In this document: positions 25,390 to 36,754 of the stretch, one piece after another
Layout of the letters: every line of letters starts with the position of its first letter
How positions within the stretch are numbered: position 1 is the first letter of the stretch
Assembly: GCA_007922195.1 (NCBI GenBank)
Contig: ML682005.1
Span: 30,659,042-30,723,041 of the forward strand
From: Podocnemis expansa
Lineage: Eukaryota > Chordata > Testudines > Podocnemididae
Direction of reading: 5' to 3'
Length of the DNA: 64,000 nt
Program-made: the position numbers and the translations under genes
Notes under the pieces: generated by a model
The model's database searches: none
Told to the model about the DNA's origin: nothing
Seen by the model: only the letters and a program-made list of their open reading frames with translations

Positions 25390-25871
25390 CTCATCTATCC
25401 ACCCGCCGTCCGGCGCCTGGGAGCCCACCCCCACCAGTGGCCGTATGCTGGAGAAGGAGAGCCAGGCCCACCACCAGGACCGAAGTCCTCACGGCGCTCC
25501 TGGAGCTCGGCCAGGAGGCAGAGGAGTCCTCCATGGCCTGGTGCACCGAGCAGGCCCAGCGCCAGGACGCCCTGGTCCAGCACCTGTAGCGCTCCACTGG
25601 GGCTGACAACCGCCTCGTGGCAGCCCCGGAGCGCCAGGCAGCCGCTCTGGAGCACCAGACAGTGGCCCAGGAGTGCCAGGCGATGGCCCTGGAGGGCATC
25701 CAGGGCACACTGCGGCAGCCTGGGGGAAACCTCACCCCCCAGCCTGGGACTCCACCCGCTGCAGCACTCCGGGGCCCTGCTGCCCCTTGCCACCAGCACC
25801 CCTGGACATGGGGTGGCCTTGGCAAAGGCCAGGGTGCTGTGGGCCCTGCCCCAGGGGCAGCTCCCCCCTAA
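25390..25871 (+). pseudogene. C-terminal exon remnant of the Harbinger Myb-like gene
   Basis: One frame encodes LTALLELGQEAEESSMAW, then TEQAQRQDALVQHL, and after an in-frame stop near 25587 continues APERQAAALEHQTVAQECQA. This Gln/Glu/Ala-rich heptad-like pattern is what the C-terminal half of Harbinger Myb-like proteins looks like, probably a coiled coil for oligomerisation. The stop breaks it. Overlapping minus-strand frames are GC-rich shadows. Confidence 0.65.
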
Positions 25872-25891
25872 AATGCTCCCCCAGTTGTCCC

Positions 25892-25996
25892 CAAACCCCC
25901 ATCCCACATCCCTGTGCCCCCCGATCGAAACCCCCACCCCACATCCCTGTGCCCCCAGTTCAAAACCCCCACCCCACATCCCTGTGCCCCCAGTTC
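25892..25996. repeat. Three-copy tandem repeat, ~35 bp period
   Basis: Three copies of 'aaacccccaccccacatccctgtgccccc'-type units start near 25893, 25928 and 25963. They lie in the 3' untranslated zone of the Myb-like gene, just before its poly(A) signal. Confidence 0.85.
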
Positions 25997-26016
25997 CACC
26001 TTCCCATACCCCCTTG

Positions 26017-26022
26017 TAAATA
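26017..26022 (+). terminator. Poly(A) signal AATAAA for the Myb-like gene
   Basis: A canonical AATAAA lies about 145 bp beyond the coding remnant and is followed by a GT-rich region ('gttctttcgtgttttattgggttgg'), as expected of a vertebrate 3' end. It almost abuts the opposing signal at 26058-26063. Confidence 0.65.
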
Positions 26023-26057
26023 AAAACACTTCACCCATGTCCAAAGTTCTTTCGTGT

Positions 26058-26063
26058 TTTATT
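26058..26063 (-). terminator. Poly(A) signal AATAAA for the transposase gene (minus strand)
   Basis: TTTATT on plus is AATAAA on minus. It lies about 80 bp downstream of the end of the transposase remnant at 26141. With the plus-strand signal 36 bp away, the two element genes share one compact bidirectional 3' boundary. Confidence 0.6.
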
Positions 26064-26140
26064 GGGTTGGTTTCAGGGTGTGGGTGGGTTGGGTGGCGGC
26101 TGGCTGGGGCAGAAAGGGGGAACAGGTGGTGTGGCGGGGC

Positions 26141-26651
26141 TCAGATGGCGATGCGGGTGGCATCAACGATCCCCCCACACATTGGAAAGCCCAGGGCAGT
26201 GAGGCTGGCAATGCTGTCCTTCAGCACTCCGAGCTGACGAGGCGTGGCCACAGGACCGGCTGATGGCATAGGCGAGCTGCAGCGGCAGTTCCCTGATGGT
26301 GGACCTCCTGATGCTGACAAGATGGGCACCAGACGTGTGGGACCCCGGAGTGGCCATCTTCCAGAGAGTGATGGCCACGCTCTTGTCCTCAGGGATGCGT
26401 GCCATCATCACCGTATGCCTTCGGCGTAGGACTGGGGTGGGCTCGGTGATGAGGGTGACGGTCCCCCTGCTAATCCGGAGGGTTCTTCCTTCAGTGCTTG
26501 CTGCTCCAGGTTCCCTGGACAATCCATTCCCACCAGTCCGTGCTGGTGTCTGGTGCCGAGATGGGGGGTGAGGAGCTATTGGTACAGTGGAGGGATCGTC
26601 AGTAGGCGGGGAGCACAACCTAGTGCGGCATGGCACTTTATTTCTACCCAA
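26141..26651 (-). pseudogene. HARBI1-like PIF/Harbinger transposase, truncated
   Basis: Reading 26651 to 26141 on minus, the family's N-terminal words appear in order but in different frames. STDWWEWIVQGTW lies near 26545-26505. IPEDKSVAITLWKMATP (about 26400-26347) is the helix-turn-helix that precedes the nuclease. GFPMCGGIVDATRIAI (26191-26144) is the counterpart of GFPxCxGxxDGTHIPI, which carries the first catalytic Asp. The rest of the DDE nuclease, including the other two acidic residues, is absent: a stop follows at once, then the poly(A) signal. At least one frameshift and a large 3' coding deletion make it non-functional. Confidence 0.8.
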
Positions 26652-27469
26652 CTGCAGGCCTAAAGGGCCCCGAGAGGAGTCTATGATATTTGTCTACTGA
26701 CATGAGTACACATATCCCAATGCATAAGCTCTTGCTAAATAGGGAATTACGTTCTGGACCTGGCCTCTGCACTAGAAGTCCCTCAATTGCAGCCCCTTAC
26801 TTTGACCTGCCCGCTCATAGTCATCTGTGCCAGGGGCCTTTGGCTTAGTCGGAGTGGCCCGAATAGGTTGCTCTTTATCCAGGTCAACTGACCTTAGCAC
26901 TTTGCCAGTACAATCCAATCCTTGTGCCTCCAAATTCCAATATGTGGTCTCTGTCTGTGCACCATGGAGGCAAGCACAGCAAGGGTCCTCTGGCATACCT
27001 ATCTGTTAGGGGCTGCTACTGGCCCTCTTCCAGGCCTTCAGGTAGGGCAGAGCAAGTGCACACTTATTCCCCCCCCCCTTCATAAGCATAGTGAGCTATC
27101 TGTGTCTCAACACTGTCAGGCCTCAGCCATGGGGTTCTTCCACAGTGCTGTGAGGGCCACTGAGACTATGGTCCGGAGCTCAGCTCTGGGCTCACCAAGC
27201 TTGGGGAAAGTGTATCCCACAGCAGGGTTACACCCTGCAGGCTACCAGTGGGGCTGCCAGGTGCTTGAGGATGGTACAGGTGCCAGAGGGCAGCCATAGC
27301 CATGTCTCTTGCAAGCACTTGGGGGTCACAGTGGATACAGAGGGGCTGTCTGTTCTGTTTGTAAGTGATTGGCTGGCTACCTGGGGCTTGCAACATGGCC
27401 AGCAACATGGCCTGGTGAGCCGGCCATGTTGCCACACCTCCCATGCTGCTCCTCACCTGAAATCGAAAT
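26652..27469. other. Harbinger interior upstream of the transposase
   Basis: This part should hold the 5' region and N-terminus of the transposase gene on minus. The frame 27480-27166 (minus) begins within the subterminal repeats and has an Ala/Met/Leu-rich stretch, but I cannot align it confidently with HARBI1 proteins. Confidence 0.35.
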
Positions 27470-27638
27470 GGCATGTCCACACACAGGGCATGCTATTTTG
27501 ATTTGAAGGGATTCCCTTAATTCAGATTAACAAAATGTTAATTCAAATTATTATTTCAAAATAAGGATTTTATTTCAAAATGGGTTATTTCGAAAGGGGT
27601 TCTTTCGAAATAAAAGTTACTGTGTAGACATAGCCTTG

Positions 27639-28360
27639 GGGTTATGCTGCAAGAATGGTGGATGCCAGGGTGAGACCCATGTGCTTGTAGGTTCACTGTT
27701 GGTGTCAAAGCTCTAAGCCAGAGAAGCATTAAGCGATAAACAGGCCGTGAGAGAACCCCTTACTGGCCTGGGTGATCCCCAAAATTTCACGTTATTTAAA
27801 CATCATAGTCCCAAAAACATTGATCTGCATTTTAGAACAGTCTAGTACCCTGCACTCTGTGGCAAACTCACCCTTTATTTTGCGATAAGGCCCATAAATG
27901 GGAGAAATTTGTGCAAGAGTTGACTGGAATTGCAGGCAAAGTAACAAACTTGTTATTGTGGATTCTATTGAATTAAACATGAAAATCAGGTATATAGTCC
28001 ATAATGTTATCAGTTTTAAATTGCTCCCACTTGAAAAATCAGGGATGGAAGTTTGGGATCCTTCACCAGCACCTTCAGTGAGACTTCAGCACTTTCCTGA
28101 GTATGGGTCCTTTTTTTAAACTGGTGGTTGGTCACTACCCATGTTAAATATAGGTAATGTCACAAAAGCCTCTAACAGGCCTAGACCTGGAATTAACTAT
28201 ATAAGTGATCCTACTGTTTTGTTACAGCATGCTCATTCTACCACTTCACCACCGCTGAAACCATTGACTCAATCCTAGGAAAAGGTTAGTGTGTAGCATG
28301 CAAGTAGACATATATTTTCCACAGTTCATGATATATATTCAGGGGTTAAAAAGTAATGGG
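27639..28360. other. Unique non-coding sequence
   Basis: No gene or recognised repeat. Confidence 0.4.
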
Positions 28361-29350
28361 GAATGCACTGGAACACTATTTTGGGGCCCACAAATTTTAG
28401 GGGCCAGTGTTCTGGGGCCCCTAAAAATAAAAATATGGAGTGAAACACAGTGTTCTGGTGCATCCCACCTTACTCCAGCATCAGCTTGGCTTGGGAGGGC
28501 AAGTTGTAAGCCACATCTTCCAGCTGTCATTGGCTGGGGCTGCCCTGAGGAGGGTGGGATCTGGGCCAGCCCCATAACACCCCCCTCCCCCTTCAGGCCC
28601 CACCCAGAGGCACCCTCTGCTTCCTGCAGGAGTCGGTCCAGCAGCTGGGCTGGAAGGAGCCGAGCCACGCACCCAGGATGCAGCATTCCTAACAACCCCT
28701 TCCCGGAGCCATGGAAGCCCTGAGACTTATCAACCTCCAATGCTCACACCTGGCAGCCGAGGGCTGGGGCTGCAGGATCCCCTGTAAGCAGGTGGACCCC
28801 AGACTGGGCACTGAGCCCCCACCTTCCAGGAGGTGACCTGCTGCATGTGCCTCTGCATTTGCCAGGATTGCAACAGGCACTGGCTCCTCATCAGCCCCGA
28901 CTACAGCAGAGACGGGCATCTTGCACCGCCACCAGCCAACTGGCTGGCTGGCTGGCAACACAGAACAGACCCCAGGCATCCCCTTTCCCTATGCACCCCA
29001 TTTCTTCAGCCATCCCTGCTCACTCACCACCACCCCATACATGCCCACTAGGTACCTACTTATCTAGCTGGCTGCCTAATGCCCTCTATATCCATCCCTC
29101 CACCACGGCCCCTGAAGGGGGGTGGAATGAAGACGGGAGAAGTGGGGGCAGGGAGCTTATGGAATGGTGATGGGGGCTGATGAGGACACTAGTGGATAAG
29201 GTTGGGGTGATGCTATGGATCTGAGGCTTCATTTGTGAGGAAAAAGCTGGTGGGGCTCAAAAATGCCTACCAGAGCTTGGGGCCCACATATGCATAAAGG
29301 GGGCCCAGACAATATGAGAAAGGTGCCCAGAGATTAGGAGGGTTCTGGGG
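28361..29350. repeat. GC-rich repeat-like block with 'ggggccc' margins
   Basis: The left margin ('ttttggggcccacaaattttaggggccagtgttctggggcccc') and the right margin ('cttggggcccacatatgcataaagggggccc ... ttctggggccaaattata') share GGGGCCCACA and TCTGGGGCC words. The interior is GC-rich and Pro/Gly/Cys-coding on all frames. It looks like the body of a DNA element, but I cannot define termini or a duplication. Confidence 0.4.
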
Positions 29351-29519
29351 CCAAATTATACTTTAATAACTGTATATATTTAAAGTTTTATCTTGATTAA
29401 TGCCATTGTATGCAGTTACACTCAAAATCTGGAGCAACTCCAGACTGTACTGTCAATATGCTGGGTTTACCACAAGAAGTGCCACTGGCCCAGGAAAAGA
29501 ACTGGGGTTCAGTGCACCA

Positions 29520-29643
29520 TGACTCTGGGCTTGAGCCCCGTGAACGTGCCACTGCTGGGGGTGGCCTGGCGGTGGACACAGAGCTTGAGTGCGGGGACTC
29601 GGGGCTAGAGCCCTGTAAGCCTGGCACCAGCTACGCCCCTGTT
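29520..29643. repeat. Possible hAT right-end fragment
   Basis: The block contains two related 'ctgggcttgagcccc' / 'cggggctagagccc' units and stops at AGCTACGCCCCTG, which looks like the right end of hAT elements starting CAGGGGCGTAGC. No matching left end was found nearby. Confidence 0.35.
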
Positions 29644-29649
29644 TAGCAC

Positions 29650-31020
29650 ACTATAACAGCTCAAAACCTGCAATTACTGAGCCATATACCAGATTTTAGT
29701 GCATGTATGCACATGCACTATTACACACGCACACACATGGCTGCAGTCTGAAATAAATTGTGAGCTGGCTATATATCCAAAGCCATCTATAGCAGAGTAC
29801 CAAAAAATATCTCAAGTTAATTTATGTCCTGATTAGTTCTCTGGAGCATCTGATAAGGGAATTACAGAGTCAAAGCTGACCCAGCACCAGAACAGATTGC
29901 AGTTACAGAAAATCTATTCAGGAAAACTCTTCAATTAACACAATATTCAAGCAGGTCGCATTTAGTGGTGAATATCAGGGTTAAGACCTGCTTTTTAATG
30001 ATTCTGGCATCAGAGGATTCACTTGCTAATTGATTAGCCTTATTCATAATTGACCACTGTAACTGTCCTCAAAACTGCATCGTCTGCATAGCAAACCTAT
30101 CCACCATCATACATTACAATATATTTTTCATCAAAATAACTTTAAAGCGGTTTGATATTGTTATAGATGTTAACTAAATTAGTTTCCTTTAAAAACAAAA
30201 GCATGCACATTTGCATCTTCATTTTCACTTTCAATTATCACAGCTATACTTGTAAACGAGTGAATGTATATGCAAATAGGTAGTCACTGATTTTTGCATT
30301 TTCTACTTAGCACATTTAATCACAGTAAATTTGCTCTCAAGTATAGATGCGCAGGTCTGCAACTTTAAATATTTATTCTCATGCATTCAATAGCAGCCTT
30401 TAAATAGTTTTCATTTTATAACCACTAATATTCTCTCACTAGCCCATCTGCAATGGAGTCAAAGAATTCAAAGTAAATAAATAATCCATTTGGCATTAGC
30501 AAATATGCCAAAAGAAGGAACTTATTTTTTGCCAACGCAGGTACTTCTCTTTTGCTAAAGGAAAATATGAGTCTGATAGACAGATAGGGAAAAATAGCAA
30601 GTTTATTATATTCAGCATGAAGTGAAAATTTAACAAAATATAGAAGTTAAAGAGATATTGCTGTCAAAGTAATTCCTCAAAAGCCAATAATCTTAGTTTT
30701 GAATCTCAATATATCTTTTATGTTAAAAATTTTGCATATCAGAAGTCATGCTTTGTATGACTAACAGAGCAAAAGGAAAAACTGAGTGCTAGTAGAAGGG
30801 ACTCTTCATGTTGGGAAGTAAATCAGAAATATAATTATTTCCTTTTCCTGAAGAAAAGAGATGTCCTCAACAACAAACAAACAAACATACATACATACAT
30901 ATGCAAAAATGCCTGAATTTGAAGACGTTTAAATCTGGATCTGTACTTTATACTGGGATTGCTGACAGGCCTGGGATATAAATGAGCTTGTAGCCACAAT
31001 AACTGAGCCAAGGATAACAA
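29650..31020. other. Unique AT-rich sequence with a small microsatellite
   Basis: No gene or element recognised. A short AAAC/ATAC microsatellite (30873-30901) is present. Confidence 0.5.
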
Positions 31021-31027
31021 CCAAAAA

Positions 31028-31530
31028 GCTAGTGGCACTTTTAAAGACTAACATTTATTTATCATATGAATTTTCATGGGAGAAAATCTCACTTCATCAG
31101 GTGGTTGAAGATGGGGAAGTACAGATGAATGGGATGAAAATAAATTCAGGGAAATGTAAGTCATAGGATCAAGTCAGACTGTTACAGAAATCAAAGCAGT
31201 TGTTTAGATTCAAACAGCAGAGAACAGCATTGTAGAAGGAAGTGGGAAAAAAAAAGGAAAGAAAAATTGCTTGTTGTAATGGGGGAAAAATAATGTAATC
31301 CCTATTTAACTCTGTGTTGACTGTGTCAAATCTGCATATGAATTCATATGCAGATTTAACCCTAAATTCATGGTGTCAAATCCACATATGAATTCACGTA
31401 CAGATTTGACACCATCAATTTAGGGTTAAATAGGGACTACAGGTTTTCTCCCCATTGCAACAGATAATTTTGCTTTCCATTTTCTCTCAACTCCCTCTGA
31501 ACTAGACTAACATGGCTACCCCTCTGGAAC
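31028..31530 (+). mobile_element. 'gtcctgtggcac / agactaac' family copy 1, with 3' end
   Basis: It starts 'ctagtggcacttttaaagactaacatttattt', continues 'ttttcatgggagaaaatctcacttcatcagg', and ends CTAGACTAACATGGCTACCCC at 31502-31522. It belongs to the same family as 34975-35211, 36661-36754 and 60579-60672. Its 3' end is the inverse complement of the 5' end at 60579, indicating terminal inverted repeats and hence probable DNA-transposon ancestry. The interior holds a perfect palindrome (31328-31357). Confidence 0.65.
31294..31441. repeat. Nested inverted repeats with a perfect 30-bp palindrome
   Basis: 31328-31357 is a perfect 30-base palindrome (AAATCTGCATATGAA and its inverse). It is followed at 31376-31412 by an imperfect sister palindrome around GAATTC. 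Both lie within outer arms 'taatccctatttaa' (from 31297) and 'ttaaatagggactac' (to 31440). The stretch can fold into a compound hairpin. Confidence 0.85.
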
Positions 31531-34500
31531 AGATCCAAGGGTATAGTCTTTAGAAAACAAGAGTCTCTTGAAAACCTTGTTCATGACTCCAGAAGAAACA
31601 ACTGTGATGACATTTAGCTTCAGATAAAAGGATACATGGAAGCAACTGGTCATGGTTCATCCCCAGAGCCTTGTTTCCTCACATTTCTCTTATTTCCATC
31701 TGCTGGTAGGAGGTTTTGTTCTAACAAGTCTGATTAGGCATTGGAAGAGGTTGCAGAAAACCCTAAAGCATATATACATGTTTTCTCTATGGCAATGGAA
31801 CAGACAATTGTTCAGTTTAGATTCATTCTTCTCATGTCAGATCCACACAGATTTCACTTAAAAAGGCCATTCTCCCCTGAACTCATCTTTGTGCAAACAG
31901 GAAATGCGAAAGAGCATTAATCTGGCCGTGTGGGGAAAAAAGTTACGTCACCACACCAGCACACAAAAAGGGAGGCAGGAAACCTGTACATTTTTTTGAA
32001 TGTGTTCAAGGCGCAGGAAAATCCAAATCCTTTCAATGGTTGATCCTTTGATGAGAGGCCTATGTTTCCTTGTGTGCTCCTCACATGTTACTGGCACAAG
32101 GGGACCCTGGGAAGCACTCCTCTGAGCAACCCCCCATTTTATATAGCAGTATGGTGATTTTTTTTCCTTTGTGTAATGCGATGATTATAGCTAAACTATA
32201 TATATTTAATAAGAGACAACTATATATTCACACTACAGCACAGGTTTTATTGTCTTGGGAAATTTTGTCCCCCAGGCATTTTAAAAGAAAATCTGATTAA
32301 AATGATGTTTTCCTCCTTTCCAAGATAAAATAGTTCTTTCTTTACAACAAAAGAGTTTAATCTTACTGCCTGGTGTGTTATTTGCCTTCAACATTCAGAA
32401 GCATAAATGATTGATAACTCAGCATTATTTAGCTGGGAGATTAATCTTTATTTAGATTAAAAAGACGAAGAAAGAGACATTCAAATTCCATGCCTTAATA
32501 CCTGAAATGCTATAAATTAGATATGTCAAAAATCAATTTATATGCATGGAAAGAGCCTCTATTTTTGTTTAAAAGAATTACTGTTAAAAAAACCCCCTCC
32601 ATAAGCCAGCAGTATTCAATGGTAAAGTATGTATTTTTTTTTTTAAAAGTTTAATAAATGGTCTTATTGGTGATGTGTTCCCTTCAACTTAAAATGAGAT
32701 TAAAGTACAGTTCAGGTACCAATCAATATTATCTCAGATGACGCGCAAATTGTGGGTGTTTTGTAAGTATACATCAACCATGTGCTTGCTGGACAAAAAT
32801 AATAAGTTTAAAAAGCGTATGAAATTTAGTATATAACAATATGGAACATCTCGGATCTGTTCCCATGTTCCCTGGAGAACAGTTCCACCATCTTTTAGAA
32901 AGGTTCAGCCTGGTCCCCTTACAGTAAGCCTAGATGTATAGCTGGAATGTACAGGGGAATTTTAGCAACTTGCCAAATGACCAAACCACTGCTTGGTCAT
33001 TAGAATGAACTACCAAGTATCCTGCTTGTTGCTTTTAGGCATATTTTTGACCTCTGTAGGCATATCTAGGCAAACCGGGAGAGTGGGTTGAGTCAGACAG
33101 TGAACATTTGAAATTAACTTAACTCTGTGTTCTTTCTCTCAATATGCTGGGGCAGATGTCTGTGAAAAACAGGAAGTCTGGATGTATTTCAGGACTTCAG
33201 GTATGGAGGAATGATAGACTTAAAAAGAGAGAGAGAGAAAGTTAAGTGACATCTTTGTAACTCTTGCTTCTATCCAGTGATTGATTTGGTCAGCTATATA
33301 ACATTCTTTCAATTGAACTGTCTCTGTAATTTTGTGGGTATAAGAGAGAGGTAGTGAGCCTGAGTCAGGCAGATTGCTTCATGGACACATTGAAAAGGTG
33401 GAAGGACTGGCTATCCAGAAATCTATGACTGAATTATCCACCAGCTGCCTCAGACCTGTGAAGTAATGATCAGATTTGGTACTGTAATATACTACTGAAT
33501 TTGTATGTGTTTAATACTAATAAGCAGAGACTTCCAGTAAAGGCATTCCAATAGGAATTGCTAGAGACCAATAAAGTAAAGCTTTAAGTTTAGAGCATTT
33601 AATTTTGATTTGTCTGTGCCAGTCATATAGCAGAGAAAAGGAGCTGTGCCTTTCTTGGTTTATGTCCCAATACCACTCAGAGACTAAAAATTGCCAGGTT
33701 GAGAAACCCTGAGTGACAGAAATCTAAATTCCAAATCAAGAAAACCTCCCAATGCTAGCCCCAATCAAGTTAGTGCAATAGAACAGAGCATAGCCATGGC
33801 AGTGCAAACAACAGGAAATTATGACTACCTGAATTCATACCTAGTCAGGGCAGTTAGTATTGCTGCAGATATACAACCTGAAACAGGTTCGGTGGCCATT
33901 CAGGGAAGTTATTCTCACTGCTCCCACCGCCAGAACTACGCTCTATTTTTAGCATGGTAGCTCAGTGAGAGCCAACACAGGTATGTCTACTCAAGTTGAC
34001 ACATACAACTTCAGCTCAAAATTTAGAGATATGGTCATTGTACCCAGTCAGCTCCATGTGCCTGTGCAGATGGAGTGCTGAATTTGGACTGTAGACCTAC
34101 CTCATTCCTCAATCTTCATTCTTTCATGAGCGATTGCACAGTCACTGTTTCCTCCTCTTCCTCATTCCACTGACAAGAGAGTCACAATCTGGCTCTTTAT
34201 AGCCCCATAGAAGATAAATATACAACTCTTTGATAATCACTTCACCCAGGATACAGCCATTCTCCTATGCAAAAAGATGTGAATTTTCAGTTAAACAACA
34301 AAAGATCAGACATTTCATTTTACTAAATCTAAGGAGACAGAAGAAATTGTATGAGAGTTGCAAAATGATGTAACTAAATGCTTTCACACAGTATGGTACC
34401 AAAAAAACCATCACATTAAATTCTTTTTAAATCATAGTAAAAAAGGAATTGTGGGAAACACAGATTAAGGGAATTTTATTTTCATATTAAGATTGCAAAA

Positions 34501-34970
34501 ATCTTCTGAAGATGGAAAGCAAAACTATGCACCTGCTAGAGTAAAGAAAATAACATTAGTGTAATGTAGTTCTGTTGCTCAGATATATTGCAACAAATAT
34601 TAGTATATCATCACACAAAGGCAATATTTCCACTAGAAACTATCGCTCTATACAGTTCTCTCTCACATCTACTTTATAAAAGGTATACATTTTTATCCAC
34701 AATAAGCACTACTTTAAAAAAATCCTTAAGTGGTATGCAGAATACTTTGAAGAACATTTCATTCCTATTTTGTGAAAAACAATCTCTGAAAATACTTAAA
34801 CAAAAAACATTTATACTGCATCACAGAAACTTGATGCCTCCCAGTACTTTCTTAACTATAAATCAGTTTAGGACAGTCTTACTATAGCACTATCATCCAA
34901 TGAGTTAAGAATTTACTGAACATTACTCTTGAAAAATGCAGCTTCTCTTTGGTAAATGCAAATAATATGT
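31531..34970. other. Unique AT-rich non-coding sequence
   Basis: No gene was recognised. 33960-34085 ('ggtatgtctactcaagttgacacatacaacttcagctca') may be the edge of another 'gtctacac'-type MITE, but it is too degraded to call. Confidence 0.4.
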
Positions 34971-34974
34971 TCAA

Positions 34975-35211
34975 TAAAACAAGGAGTCCTGTGGAGCTCA
35001 AAGACTAACAAATTTATTTATTGCATGAGCTTTCATGGGAGAAAACCCCACTTAGTTAAACGCTTTGAAGATGAGGAAACCTATGGAATGGGAGGAAATA
35101 AATGCAAGGGAGTGTAAGTCATGGGAACAGGTCACACTGTAACAGATTGAGTTGCAACAGACTGAGTTTTGTAAATGGCAGGAGAAGCTAGTTAGTGTAT
35201 GTTCCCATTAC
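34975..35211 (+). mobile_element. 'gtcctgtggcac / agactaac' family copy 2
   Basis: It begins 'aaaacaaggagtcctgtggagctcaaagactaacaaatttattta' and continues 'gcatgagctttcatgggagaaaaccccactta'. It then runs parallel to copy 1 through 'agtgtaagtcatgggaacaggtcacactgtaacag' (compare 'atgtaagtcataggatcaagtcagactgttacag' at 31156). No 3' end with 'agactaacatggctac' was found, so it is 3'-truncated. Confidence 0.7.
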
Positions 35212-36309
35212 AAAATAAGCTGTTTTTTAAGAGTATGTCTTTTGGTCTTGGAATTTAGTAATATCCCTTCAACAAATAGCAAATTAAGATTATCTAGTTG
35301 TCTAAGGTAGCTAATAACTTTCCAGGATAACTTCTGTAGCTTATCCTCCCCATGTATTTGTCTAACCACTGTATTGTGCATTGGAAACTTAATTGGCCTT
35401 AATTTAAACTGAATTAGCAATTAAGTCATTTTTTCCCCTCATATTATGTCAAATACAGGTAACTTCTGTGGGGTTCAGGTGTAACTAAGTTCTGTGTAAT
35501 ATTTGTTTCTTGTCTTCTCTGCAAAACTAGGCTAAGTTCATTTTTGTGTTTAAGGTCCTTTTTACTCAGTCAAATATTTTAAAATTCACCTGGTGATCCC
35601 TGGAAGATCTGTGCAACGGTTCTTTGAAATACCTGAGAAGAATATAAATTTAAATGTTTAACACCCGGACAATATTGGGTGTTCAGGCTGAGTTGTAACT
35701 TTCACAAAAGTGACAGTGTACCCATAGGGTCTATCTTCACTGACAGTGGAAAATTTGCCATTGTCAGACTGATTTATCCTGATAGATTGAGCAGAAGCAG
35801 ATTTTGATCCAGAAATGAATTCAATAAAACTATCTAAAAATAAAATTTAAAAAATGATGGGTACACATTATCTGTAGGCACAATGTGATGGAGACAACAC
35901 GCAAGAGAATTTATGAAGTCAGCTTCAGTTATGCAAGTTACTTTATGTAACTTGCGTAACTCCTGTTGACTGTCACCAAATTTTCTGAAAAGTACAGACC
36001 AGGTCTGAATGCTGAACACTCAGACTAGGTTTCCATGATACAGCACTCCCTTTTCCCCCAGATATACAATATTTCCTCAGATGAACCAAGATTATTTTGG
36101 ATATAGACTTCCTTTCAGTACTTTTGACCAGTATGCCAATGTAGTGACTCAGCACAGCCTCTTTGGAACAAGGCATTCTTTATTGAAAAAGAAAGAAAAA
36201 GATGTTCAAACAAAAAATAAAGGCCTACACATGCATTGTTTTAAATAACAGTTTATTTTGATCTAATTTACCCCAGACACACCAACATCTGGTAATGAGG
36301 GTTAAGTGT
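35212..36309. other. Unique non-coding sequence
   Basis: No gene or recognised repeat. Confidence 0.4.
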
Positions 36310-36655
36310 CTTCCCAGAAGCACTTCCCTTCCCTCAGCTGTTGCAGGGAGCACAGCAATGTGCTCTGCCTAGGTCCATAGGTGCTGGAGTCCTTGCTGGA
36401 GTGAGACAGAGGGGAGTAATGATATTCTGTCTCCCTGGATGCAGAAGGGAGCCACTGCCTAGTGGTCAGGGCTACAGAATGCATGCAGTTATCCTTGATG
36501 CAGCCAGGGAGCCAGGAGACCAGTGAGCAAGGAGGTAAACTATTTTTTTTTCTTTTCTTTTTCTTGAGGGGAGGGTAGTGCTAGCAGAGAATGATGGCCT
36601 TTCAGGGCTGTAACAATAATAACTGTAGCCCTTGGGTTCTTGGGCTGAACCCATC
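36310..36655. mobile_element. Second copy (fragment) of the 20953-21558 hAT family
   Basis: It shares 'gcacagcaatgtgctctgcctaggtccataggtgctggagtcc' with the corresponding segment at 21155-21205 ('acacagccaagttctccacctaggtccataggcactggggttcc'). The order of 'gagtgagacaga', 'gtctccc' and 'gatggcctttca' words is also shared. Both termini are missing; the right side is cut by the next repeat at 36661. Confidence 0.65.
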
Positions 36656-36660
36656 TTCGA

Positions 36661-36754
36661 AGCATCTGATGAGGTGGGATTTTCTCCCATGAAAGCTCAT
36701 GCAAAAAATAAATCTGTTAGTCTTTAAGTGCCACACGACTCCTTGTTTTTTTTT
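36661..36754 (-). mobile_element. 'gtcctgtggcac / agactaac' family copy 3
   Basis: The reverse complement reads 'aaaacaaggagtcgtgtggcacttaaagactaacagatttatttt', then 'gcatgagctttcatgggagaaaatcccacctcatcagatgct', the 5' part of the family. It abuts the hAT fragment on its left. Confidence 0.75.

Larger units (their letters stand above)
24003..27635. mobile_element. PIF/Harbinger DNA transposon, two-gene type, decayed
   Basis: The termini GGCTATGCCTACAC and (right end reversed) GGCTATGTCTACAC match at 13 of 14. A 3-bp duplication TTG flanks both sides (24000-24002 and 27636-27638), the size made by PIF/Harbinger transposases. Subterminal zones (24015-24330 and 27470-27620) are packed with TTTCGAAA/TTTCAAAA words in both orientations, probable former transposase/Myb binding sites. 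Inside lie the two genes expected of an autonomous Harbinger element: a Myb/SANT-like protein on plus and a HARBI1-like nuclease on minus, arranged tail to tail. Both are broken, so the element cannot move by itself. Confidence 0.85.

Noticed and set aside
25378..26023. Long plus and minus frames of 100-213 codons
   Set aside because: High GC produces open frames in all phases; only the frame with the coiled-coil-like remnant fits the Myb-like protein.
28341..29643. A hAT element from CAGGGGTTAAAA to AGCTACGCCCCTG
   Set aside because: Only the first six bases of the ends pair and the flanking 8-mers (TATATATT and TTTAGCAC) do not match.
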